Position numbers and translations under genes: made by a program. A model generated the notes under the pieces. The model saw only the letters and a program-made list of their open reading frames with translations, made no database searches and was not told the DNA's origin. Positions 39,474 through 46,561 of a stretch of 64,000 nt of DNA are shown here, one piece after another. This stretch comes from an uncultured Lachnoclostridium sp. (lineage in GTDB: Bacteria > Bacillota > Clostridia > Lachnospirales > Lachnospiraceae), in contig CAMKRZ010000001.1 of NCBI GenBank assembly GCA_946415315.1, positions 1 through 64,000 of the forward strand. Reading direction: 5' to 3'. Position 1 is the first letter of the stretch. Each line of letters starts with the position of its first letter.

Positions 39474-39998
39474 ATGGGTACCTACGAAGACAAAATCGGC
39501 ACCAACATTCGTGAAGCACGGCTGAACAAGCGACTTTCACAGGAAAAACTTGCGGACTTGTGCGGAATTTCCAACACGACGTTGAGCGCGTATGAGAATT
39601 CCAAGAAGATTCCCAATCTCACGACGGTTGCCAAGATCGCGCGCAGCCTGGATGTGAGCATTGAGAGGCTGTATTACGGCGACGATGCGGCACCGATCGC
39701 AAGCGAGCCGAACGAAGGCAAGAGAGTGGTCAACGCCATCTACACGCTGTGGAGCATGGGCGTGATCTCGTACTACGAGAGCTTTACCGCGGGCGTGATG
39801 ATCCACTATGATCAGACGGAAGCAATCGGAACGATGCTGGTGTTGAACCGGTATAAAGACCAGATCCGCCGGCTGATCGGTCTTCTGGACGAATTCAAGA
39901 TCAGGCGCAAGACCTATCCTGAGCCGGAGAAGTATCTGGAGCTGATCCTTGCGTCGGTTGCGGCGGAGATCAATGAGGAAATCCTGCGGAAAGGCTGA
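39474..39998 (+). CDS. XRE-family regulator with a C-terminal helical domain
   Basis: A 174-residue protein. The N-terminal domain is a standard helix-turn-helix (IGTNIREARLNKRLSQEKLA, then DLCGISNTTLSAYENSKKIP). The remaining 90 residues are helical (IYTLWSMGVISYYESFTAGV, then LNRYKDQIRRLIGLLDEFKI) and may sense a ligand or dimerise. ATG at 39474 follows GAGAGGG. Its 3' end runs into a 33-bp tandem repeat. The target is unknown; glmS, the next gene, has its own start signals. Confidence 0.85.
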   Translation: MGTYEDKIGTNIREARLNKRLSQEKLADLCGISNTTLSAYENSKKIPNLTTVAKIARSLDVSIERLYYGDDAAPIASEPNEGKRVVNAIYTLWSMGVISYYESFTAGVMIHYDQTEAIGTMLVLNRYKDQIRRLIGLLDEFKIRRKTYPEPEKYLELILASVAAEINEEILRKG

Positions 39999-40125
39999 CG
40001 AAAGTCGGAAGGAAGCCCGGCCGAAAGCTGACGAAAGTAGGAAAGAAGCCCGACCGAAGGCTGACGAAAGTAGGAAGGAAGCCCGGATGAAGGCTGACGA
40101 AAGCAGGACGGAAACACGACTCAAG
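39994..40125 (+). repeat. 33-bp tandem repeat, four units
   Basis: Units begin GCTGACGAAAG at 39994, 40027, 40060 and 40093, exactly 33 bases apart, with a diverging last copy. The first unit holds the stop codon of the XRE gene. In the +1 frame they encode an 11-residue basic/acidic repeat (KADESRKEARP) from about 39949 to 40134; whether it is translated is unknown. Such minisatellites change length by slippage. Confidence 0.85.
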
Positions 40126-40203
40126 ATGAATTAACTCGGGGCGCGGTGAAAGACTGATGTTTTGGACATCAGGTTGATAACATAATAAAGGAGTGCGATT
40201 TTT

Positions 40204-42042
40204 ATGTGCGGAATTATCGGATATGCGGGACGCTCGGAGGCAGTGCCGATCCTTTTGGACGGTTTGGAGAGACTGGAATACCGGGGATACGACTCGGCCG
40301 GTGTGGCAGTTGTCTCGCCGGAAAATGAACTGCAGGTCGTAAAGACGAAAGGACGCCTCTCGGTGCTGCGGGAGCATTTGGCGGAGCAGGATCCTTTGAA
40401 GGGCCAGATCGGCATCGGCCATACGCGCTGGGCAACCCACGGCGAGCCGAACGATACGAACGCGCATCCGCACGTCGGAGCTGACGGCAAGATTGCCGTT
40501 GTGCACAACGGAATCATTGAAAATTACCTGGAGATCCGCGCTTCGCTTGAGCGGAAAGGGATTCATTTTGCGTCGGAGACCGACACTGAGGTCATCGCGC
40601 AGTTGATGGAGTATTACTACCGCAAGCTCGGCAACCTGATGAATGCGGTGTACGCAGTGCTCGGACGTATTCAGGGCGCGTACGCGATGGGCATTCTGTG
40701 CCGAGATGTGCCCGGGCAGATGATCGCGGCCCGCAAGGATGCGCCGCTTCTTATCGGCTACGGCGAGGACGGCAACTACATTGCGTCTGACGTGACGGCG
40801 CTTCTCGCGCACACGCGCACCGTGACGTACATGGAGGACGGCGAGGTGGCCGTGCTTACCGCGGACAGCGTGCAGATCTACGACCGTGAGCGCGCGCCGA
40901 TCGACAGGGAAAAGCACACGGTTGACTGGGACGTGAGCGCAGCGGAGAAGGGCGGTTACGCGCACTTTATGCTGAAAGAGATCATGGAGCAGGGCGAGGC
41001 GGTCCGCAAGACCGTGTCCCCGAGACTGCAGGACGGCCGTATTGTGCTGCCGGAGCTCGCGGAGTCGGCGGAGTTCTTGAAGGGAATTCGCAAGATCAAC
41101 ATCGTCGCCTGCGGTTCGGCATACCATGTCGGCATGGTCGGCAAATACGTCCTCGAGAAGCTTCTGAGAATCCCCGTTGACGCATACCTTGCGTCGGAAT
41201 TCCGTTACAGCGAACCGCTGCTCGGTGAGGATACGCTCGTGATCGTCATCAGCCAGTCCGGTGAGACGCTCGACTCGATGGCAGCGCTCCGCGAGGCGAA
41301 GAAGGGCGGATCGAAGGTGCTCTCCATCGTGAACGTGATGGGCAGCTCGATCGCGAGAGAGTCCGACATCGTACTGTACACGTGGGCGGGCCCGGAGATC
41401 GCGGTCGCGACCACGAAGGCGTACACGACGCAGATGGTGCTTCTCATCATGCTCGGCATCTACATGGCGGACGTGAACGGGCGCGTGGCGGCAGATGAAT
41501 ACGCCGCACTGGTGAACGGGATCACGGAGCTGCCGGAGAAAATCGAATCGCTGCTCGGCGATGTCGACATTTGCCAGAAGGCTGCATCGCACTATTTCAA
41601 CCGCAACAGCGTGTTCTTCATCGGCCGTAACCTTGACTACGCACTCGGCCTGGAAGGTTCACTGAAACTCAAGGAAATCTCATACATCCACTCCGAGTCC
41701 TACGCGGCCGGAGAGCTCAAGCACGGCACGATCTCGCTGATCGAGCCCGGCACACTCGTCGTAGCGCTCGCAACATACGCGCCGCTTCTCGAAAAGACGC
41801 GCTCCAACATTGTGGAGGTTCGATCCCGCGGCGCCGACGTCATTGTTGTTGCGACGGAGGAGACCGCGCCGGCGGTTCGCGACCAGGCGACGGAACTTCT
41901 GATCATTCCTTCGACGCATCCGCTGCTGCAGCCCGTGCTCGGTGTCATGCCTCTCCAGATTTTCGCATACTATGTAGCGCTCAACCGTGGCTGCGACATT
42001 GACAAGCCGAGAAACCTTGCGAAATCCGTAACGGTAGAGTAA
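40204..42042 (+). CDS. glmS: Glutamine--fructose-6-phosphate aminotransferase (isomerizing)
   Basis: A 612-residue enzyme, full length for the family. The N-terminal glutaminase starts with Cys2 (MCGIIGYAGRSEA) and carries ATHGEPNDTNAHPH. The two SIS domains (IVACGSAYHVGMVGKYV, SQSGETLDSMAALREAKKGG, LKHGTISLIEP) bind fructose 6-phosphate, and the C-terminal NLAKSVTVE is diagnostic. It makes glucosamine 6-phosphate, the first step to UDP-GlcNAc and the cell wall. AAGGAG precedes the ATG. The only 205 bases between it and the XRE gene contain the tandem repeat, so the glmS ribozyme found before many Gram-positive glmS genes is not present here. Confidence 0.97.
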   Translation: MCGIIGYAGRSEAVPILLDGLERLEYRGYDSAGVAVVSPENELQVVKTKGRLSVLREHLAEQDPLKGQIGIGHTRWATHGEPNDTNAHPHVGADGKIAVVHNGIIENYLEIRASLERKGIHFASETDTEVIAQLMEYYYRKLGNLMNAVYAVLGRIQGAYAMGILCRDVPGQMIAARKDAPLLIGYGEDGNYIASDVTALLAHTRTVTYMEDGEVAVLTADSVQIYDRERAPIDREKHTVDWDVSAAEKGGYAHFMLKEIMEQGEAVRKTVSPRLQDGRIVLPELAESAEFLKGIRKINIVACGSAYHVGMVGKYVLEKLLRIPVDAYLASEFRYSEPLLGEDTLVIVISQSGETLDSMAALREAKKGGSKVLSIVNVMGSSIARESDIVLYTWAGPEIAVATTKAYTTQMVLLIMLGIYMADVNGRVAADEYAALVNGITELPEKIESLLGDVDICQKAASHYFNRNSVFFIGRNLDYALGLEGSLKLKEISYIHSESYAAGELKHGTISLIEPGTLVVALATYAPLLEKTRSNIVEVRSRGADVIVVATEETAPAVRDQATELLIIPSTHPLLQPVLGVMPLQIFAYYVALNRGCDIDKPRNLAKSVTVE

Positions 42043-42077
42043 CAAAACAATTACTGAGAGCTCCTCAGACACAAAAG

Positions 42078-42110
42078 TGCCCGATTATTCGCAGTGCGGA
42101 TGATCGGGCA
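42078..42110. terminator. Bidirectional terminator between glmS and higA
   Basis: TGCCCGAT / ATCGGGCA stem with inner TATTCGCA / TGCGGATG pairing. On the minus strand it is followed by a T run. It lies between convergent genes. Confidence 0.65.
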
Positions 42111-42131
42111 TCTTGCTTTGCAATATCATTC

Positions 42132-43025
42132 TTAATTAACCGACGGGCACAACATCTTGTTCGCCCAATTGTCAGACTCCTTCTCCTCCTTGGCTGTTGT
42201 ACCGTTGGGGAGTTCAAGGTGGCCGAGCAAAATGTGGGCAATTTCATGGAACAAACTGAAACGAAAACTTTCTCTGGCAGAAGGCTCTTCGCAAAGGCCG
42301 ATAATGACTTTGCCCTCTGCGGAAAATGTAATACCGCGCAGTGACGACTGTTCCCGACGTGGCAGCATAACCAAAGCCACGCCGCATCCCGCGAGAAGAT
42401 TGCGGATTTTGGTGACTGTGGCTGAGGAAGCATCGGTGGACAGTTTGCGTATTTCGGGCAGTTTTGCCTCAAGTTTATTTGACTTGAAGGTTTTTGTCTC
42501 TATATCGCGCGCCAAAATGCGAGCCTGTTGTGCCCACGCGAGAATCGCCAGGTCATCCTTTCGGGAAGGATTAAGTCGATGACAGGCTATATGGGATAGT
42601 TGCTTGTCCGCAAGAAGTGAGAGAGAGACCATCTCAAAGTAGCGGTGAAGATGACCGGCTTTATCCTCAGTGGTCTCGGCGGGAGGAACCCAGCCGAAAT
42701 CTACGATTTCCGCATAGGGAAATTTACGTACGAGAGCAAGATCCGTTTTCTTCGCAGCTCGGGCCAGGATTCGCTCAATTTTCTCACGATAGAGTGCCTC
42801 AAGTCCGTTCCAATAATGTGCGGGAACGCCGAGAACGGTTTCAAGACGCAGAGCAACATCGTGTGTCAGTTGGACTTCGCCGTTGATCAGCTTGCTGATG
42901 TGCTTCTCTGACATATCCATCCGTACAGCGAATTCTTTCTGCGTCATGTGCCGATACTGAAGCTGCTCCTTAATATCGGCTCCCGGTGGAACAGCAATGT
43001 AGATCTCATCTCTGTATATCTTCAT
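42132..43025 (-). CDS. higA: HigA-type antitoxin fused to an ImmA/IrrE-like metallopeptidase domain
   Basis: A 298-residue protein. The N-terminal XRE domain (QLQYRHMTQKEFAVRMDMSE, then KHISKLINGEVQLTHDVALR) is typical of HigA antitoxins. The C-terminal part has FHEIAHILLGH, a zinc metallopeptidase motif of the M78/ImmA type. Long HigA proteins with this tail occur in Firmicutes. The start at 43025 follows GGAGGTAGG. The partner toxin gene lies immediately upstream (higB, 43048-43340) and is frameshifted. HigA should bind the two TTACC-type operators at 43357-43428 and repress the operon. Confidence 0.88.
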   Translation of the reverse strand: MKIYRDEIYIAVPPGADIKEQLQYRHMTQKEFAVRMDMSEKHISKLINGEVQLTHDVALRLETVLGVPAHYWNGLEALYREKIERILARAAKKTDLALVRKFPYAEIVDFGWVPPAETTEDKAGHLHRYFEMVSLSLLADKQLSHIACHRLNPSRKDDLAILAWAQQARILARDIETKTFKSNKLEAKLPEIRKLSTDASSATVTKIRNLLAGCGVALVMLPRREQSSLRGITFSAEGKVIIGLCEEPSARESFRFSLFHEIAHILLGHLELPNGTTAKEEKESDNWANKMLCPSVN

Positions 43026-43047
43026 AATTCCTACCTCCACAGGTTCG

Positions 43048-43340
43048 CTAATGATAATCCACGATTTCCAATATGTTTACGATGTTCAAGTGGTCTCTTT
43101 CCTGCTCAAACACTAACCGATAAGGATGAGGTCCATTGCGTATTGTCCGGCACGGTTTTGCGTCAGCGCATGACATCGCCCGATGCGAAAGCGGATTAGT
43201 TGCTCAACATTTTCCGCAAGTTGAATGCTACTAATCCTTTGGTGTATTTTATCCGCCATCGGAAGGCCATATATTTTCTCCGAATAGCGTCGCTCGGTAC
43301 AGACTCTCTCGAGCTTCCCGGTACTGAATGTAATTTCCAC
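43048..43340 (-). pseudogene. higB: HigB toxin gene, frameshifted near its 3' end
   Basis: From the GTG at 43340 (GGGGGAAC upstream) the frame reads EITFSTGKLERVCTERRYSE, the start of RelE-like HigB mRNA interferases, and continues LIRFRIGRCHALTQNRAGQY. It stops at 43113 (DLILIG-stop), while the next frame continues HPYRLVFEQERDHLNIVNIL to 43048, the exact end of the family. A small deletion of one or two bases near 43125-43131 therefore truncates the toxin, which loses its last helix and strand. A pseudogene is the best reading; sequencing error should be excluded. Intact higA behind it may be retained for autoregulation or for another toxin. Confidence 0.75.
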
Positions 43341-43356
43341 ATTTGTTCCCCCAAAA

Positions 43357-43373
43357 TTTACCTCTCCGGTAAA
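43357..43373. promoter_or_regulatory. HigA operator, proximal copy
   Basis: TTTACCTCTCCGGTAAA, an imperfect palindrome (TTTACC / GGTAAA). It lies between the promoter and the higB start, and pairs with the copy at 43413-43428. Confidence 0.65.
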
Positions 43374-43376
43374 CAA

Positions 43377-43405
43377 AACGTAGCATAATCGGCGGAAAAA
43401 GTCAA
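43377..43405 (-). promoter_or_regulatory. Promoter of the higBA operon
   Basis: On the minus strand: TTGACT (43405-43400), 17-base spacer, TACGTT (43382-43377). It is flanked by the two operator copies. Confidence 0.6.
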
Positions 43406-43412
43406 GAGAAAA

Positions 43413-43428
43413 TTACCTCTCAGGTAAA
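43413..43428. promoter_or_regulatory. HigA operator, distal copy
   Basis: TTACCTCTCAGGTAAA, the same palindromic unit as 43357-43373, upstream of the -35 element. Two operators around one promoter allow tight autorepression. Confidence 0.65.
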
Positions 43429-43470
43429 TAATCCACGCCATCCGCGTCCTCGGGAAATGCGCTGATACCA

Positions 43471-43499
43471 TTGACACTATAGTGCGGAAATGTTACTAT
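43471..43499 (+). promoter_or_regulatory. Sigma-A promoter of the HD-GYP gene
   Basis: TTGACA (43471-43476), 17-base spacer, TACTAT (43494-43499). It gives a leader of about 100 bases before the ATG, with no further feature in it that I can name. Confidence 0.6.
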
Positions 43500-43603
43500 A
43501 TCAGCGTAATCCCGCGTAGGAAAACGGGTTACGTGCGTATAGAGGAAAAAAGCTTCTTACGGATAGGCCGACGCAGCGCAGGCGCCGGCGAAGGAGGCTA
43601 TGC

Positions 43604-45349
43604 ATGATTGCATATTATCAGATTTTGCTGGCAATTTCTGTCGTGTTGACGATGCTTTACTTTCTGTCGTGGCATAAGCATTTTGATGTTCATGTCACGC
43701 TGATTTTTTTACTGATCCCGATCGCCATCCTGGGCAACGTGCTGACCGCGCGCTCGACCGTGATGGAGGAGGCGATCGTGGCCAACAAGATCACGTATTT
43801 CGGCGGCACGTATCTGCTGCTGATGATCACTCTGTCCATCATCAACCTGTGTGAGATCACGCTGCCGAGGATGCTGCGGTTCGCGATGTTTTTGGTCAGC
43901 ACGATGGTGTACTTCGGCTCGTTGACGGTCGGCGACAAAACATGGTTCTACAAGTCCTGCAGCTTTACGGTCGAGGACGGCTGCGGCCGGCTGACCGACA
44001 AGGTGTACGGGCCGCTCCACACGGTGTACGTTCTGCTGGTGATGGTTTATTTTGCGATCGGGCTTGCGGCGCTTGTGTACAGCTACATCCGCAAGAAAAG
44101 CGTTCCGAACAAGATTATTTTGCTGTTGTTTATACCGGAGACTGTGGCGATCTTCGCGTTTTACGGGGGCCGCGCGGTCATCACGGACCGCATAGAGCTT
44201 CTGCCGATCGCGTATGTGTTCGCGCAGATCATGTACCTGGTCATCATCCACCAGGTGTGTCTCTATGACATCACCGACAGCGGCATCGATTCGATCGTGC
44301 AGAAGGGCGACAAGGGCTTCCTGTCGTTCGACTTCAAGCGGCATTATCTCGGCTGCAACGAGACCGCGCTCGCGGTGTTCCCGGAGCTTAAGAATCTCAA
44401 CGTGGACCGTTTTCTGCCCGCGGACACGGCGGTCGCGAAGAGCGTGAACCGGTGGCTCGACACTTACGAGCACGACCAGAGCAACAGCGATTTCCGGTAT
44501 CGGACCGGGGAAAATATCTACCTCGTCTCGATCACCTACCTCTACTCCGGCAAGCGGAAGAGAGGCTACCAGTTCTTCCTCACGGACGACACGAAGCGCC
44601 AGCAGTATGTCGAGCTGCTGAACAACTTCAACGGCAAGCTCAAGGAGCAGGTCGCAGAGAAGACGCAGCACATCGAAGAGATGCACGACAAGCTGATCTT
44701 AGGCATGGCAACCATGGTTGAAAGTCGCGACAACTCGACCGGTGGCCACATTCGCCGCACGAGCGAGGGCGTGCGCATACTGACCGACGAGATTGTTAAA
44801 GACAATGTTCTACAGTTGTCGAATGACTTTATCAAAAACCTTATCAAGGCGGCTCCGATGCACGATCTCGGCAAGATCGCGGTCGACGATGTGATCCTCC
44901 GCAAGCCTGGCCGGTTCGAGCCCGAGGAGTTTGAGAAAATGAAGGCTCACGCGAGAGAGGGTGCGCGCATCGTGCATGCGATCCTGGAGGGAACGGACGA
45001 CGAAGAGTTCCATGAGATTGCGGAAAATGTCGCTCACTACCACCACGAGCGCTGGGACGGCTCGGGCTACCCCGAGGGGCTCAAGGGCGAGGAGATCCCG
45101 ATCGAGGCGCGCATCATGGCGATCGCGGACGTGTACGACGCGCTTGTGAGCAAACGCGTGTACAAGGAGAGTATGTCGTTCGAGAAGGCCGACAGCATCA
45201 TCATGGGCGGCATGGGAACGCAGTTCGACCCGCAGCTGGAGCGGTATTATCTGGCGGCGAAGCCGCGCCTTGAGAAGTACTACAGCGAGCAGGAAGCTGT
45301 CGCTGACGGCTCGGGCTTTGTCGGCGGTGAAATGTGCAAATTACATTAG
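43604..45349 (+). CDS. HD-GYP c-di-GMP phosphodiesterase with an N-terminal 7TM sensor
   Basis: A 581-residue protein. Seven hydrophobic segments in the first 225 residues match the 7TM histidine-kinase-type N-terminal domain. A PAS-like region follows (LSFDFKRHYLGCNETALAVF), then a coiled-coil (KLKEQVAEKTQHIEEMHDKL), then an HD-GYP domain with HDLGKIAVDDVILRKPG, HHERWDGSGYPEGLKGEEIP and IADVYDALVSKRVYK, all metal and active-site motifs present. It should degrade the second messenger c-di-GMP in response to a ligand sensed at the membrane. GGAGG precedes the ATG. Confidence 0.92.
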   Translation: MIAYYQILLAISVVLTMLYFLSWHKHFDVHVTLIFLLIPIAILGNVLTARSTVMEEAIVANKITYFGGTYLLLMITLSIINLCEITLPRMLRFAMFLVSTMVYFGSLTVGDKTWFYKSCSFTVEDGCGRLTDKVYGPLHTVYVLLVMVYFAIGLAALVYSYIRKKSVPNKIILLLFIPETVAIFAFYGGRAVITDRIELLPIAYVFAQIMYLVIIHQVCLYDITDSGIDSIVQKGDKGFLSFDFKRHYLGCNETALAVFPELKNLNVDRFLPADTAVAKSVNRWLDTYEHDQSNSDFRYRTGENIYLVSITYLYSGKRKRGYQFFLTDDTKRQQYVELLNNFNGKLKEQVAEKTQHIEEMHDKLILGMATMVESRDNSTGGHIRRTSEGVRILTDEIVKDNVLQLSNDFIKNLIKAAPMHDLGKIAVDDVILRKPGRFEPEEFEKMKAHAREGARIVHAILEGTDDEEFHEIAENVAHYHHERWDGSGYPEGLKGEEIPIEARIMAIADVYDALVSKRVYKESMSFEKADSIIMGGMGTQFDPQLERYYLAAKPRLEKYYSEQEAVADGSGFVGGEMCKLH

Positions 45350-45359
45350 GGTAATTCTG

Positions 45360-45378
45360 GGCGGCTGCGGCCGCCTTT
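45360..45378 (+). terminator. Short GC-rich terminator hairpin
   Basis: GGCGGC / GCCGCC stem with TGCG loop and three T residues, 11 bases after the HD-GYP stop. The short T tract makes it weak. Confidence 0.5.
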
Positions 45379-45405
45379 GAAGTATATAACAAAGGGGGAC
45401 ACAAT

Positions 45406-46509
45406 ATGATCCGGGCAGTAATTTTCGACATGTTTGAGACGCTGGTGACACTCTTCACGGGGCGGACGTACTTCAGCGAAAACATCGCGGAGGACCTCGG
45501 AGTGCCGCTCACGGAGTTCCGCGACGCATGGCACGCGACGGAGGTCGAGCGAACCATCGGAAAATACACGATGGAGGAAGGATTTTCCGAGACGCTGCGG
45601 AAACTCAATCTGTACAGGGAAGACTGGGTCGAGCTTGTGTGCAGGAAGAGACGAGAGGCGTTGGGGGACACATTTTCCGCGATACCGGAAGAGTCGGTGC
45701 AGCTTCTGAAGGACCTCAGGGCGCACGGCATCCGCACGGCGCTGATCAGCAACTGCTTCTCGGACGAGTGCAAGTTGATCCACGAAAGCGTGCTGTATCC
45801 TTTGTTTGACACGGTGAGACTGTCCTACGAGCAGGGCGTCAAGAAGCCGGATCCGTCGATGTATCAAAGCATCATGGAGGAGTTCGGAGTGACGCCGGCG
45901 GAGTGCCTCTACATCGGCGACGGCGGCTCGCATGAGCTGCAGGCGGCGCGGAAAATAGGGATGAACGCGGCGCAGGCGATGTGGTTCCGGCCCGGGATGT
46001 TTGAACCGCATGTGTCCTGTCCGGTGTTCAGTGATTTTCCGCATCTGGAACGCCAGGCGGACGTGGTCGCGGAGGCGCTTCGGATTGACTATGATGTGAC
46101 CGACTACATTACCCCCGAGGAGTATATGGAAATGCGCCGGCAGGTTGAGTGGAGCGAGTTCCCGCTTGAGCAGGCCGCGGAGGGATTGAGCCATTCGTCG
46201 TTCCTGTGCTGCTTCCGCCGCGAGGGCAAGCCGATCGGGCTTGCGCGCGTCATCTGGGACCATGGATACGTTGTGTACATCGCGGACATCATTGTGCTGC
46301 CGTCGTACCAGAAGGGCGGTCTCGGGCGGGATCTGATGAACCGCGTGATGGGATTTATCGAGAGAATTCTCAAGCCGGGCTACCGCGTGATGATCAGTCT
46401 GCAGGCGGCCAAGGGCAAGGAGAATTTCTACCGCAAGTTCGGCTTTGAGCCGCGGCCCACGGACAATCACGGCTGCGGCATGCACCAGTGGATGGAAGCG
46501 AAGAAATAA
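45406..46509 (+). CDS. HAD-type phosphatase fused to a GNAT acetyltransferase
   Basis: A 367-residue fusion. Residues 1-215 are a haloacid-dehalogenase-type hydrolase: FDMFETLV is the nucleophile motif (DxFxT in place of DxDxT), TALISNCFSDE is motif II, KKPDPSMYQSIMEEFG holds the Lys of motif III, and YIGDGGSHELQAARKIGM is motif IV. Residues 225-367 are a GNAT acetyltransferase with VLPSYQKGGLGRDLMNRVMG as the cofactor loop and KENFYRKFGFEPRP as the signature. Two separate catalytic functions on one chain suggest sequential action on a shared small molecule; the substrate is unknown. GGGGG lies before the ATG. Confidence 0.9.
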   Translation: MIRAVIFDMFETLVTLFTGRTYFSENIAEDLGVPLTEFRDAWHATEVERTIGKYTMEEGFSETLRKLNLYREDWVELVCRKRREALGDTFSAIPEESVQLLKDLRAHGIRTALISNCFSDECKLIHESVLYPLFDTVRLSYEQGVKKPDPSMYQSIMEEFGVTPAECLYIGDGGSHELQAARKIGMNAAQAMWFRPGMFEPHVSCPVFSDFPHLERQADVVAEALRIDYDVTDYITPEEYMEMRRQVEWSEFPLEQAAEGLSHSSFLCCFRREGKPIGLARVIWDHGYVVYIADIIVLPSYQKGGLGRDLMNRVMGFIERILKPGYRVMISLQAAKGKENFYRKFGFEPRPTDNHGCGMHQWMEAKK

Positions 46510-46528
46510 CAAAGCTCTGAAACGATCT

Positions 46529-46549
46529 GCAATGCCCGGGAGGCATTGC
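46529..46549 (+). promoter_or_regulatory. Hairpin immediately upstream of the glycerate kinase ribosome binding site
   Basis: GCAATGCC / GGCATTGC stem (8 pairs) with CGGGA loop, ending two bases before AGGAGG. It could shape translation initiation or be the remnant of a terminator of the preceding gene; it has no T run. Confidence 0.4.
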
Positions 46550-46561
46550 GAGGAGGTATGA

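Noticed and set aside
39994-40125. CRISPR array
   Set aside because: The four units are directly adjacent with no spacers and no cas genes are near. The period is 33 with divergence, a coding-type minisatellite.
39224-40203. glmS ribozyme/riboswitch
   Set aside because: Only 205 bases separate the XRE stop from glmS and most of them are the 33-bp repeat; no room or recognisable core for the ribozyme.
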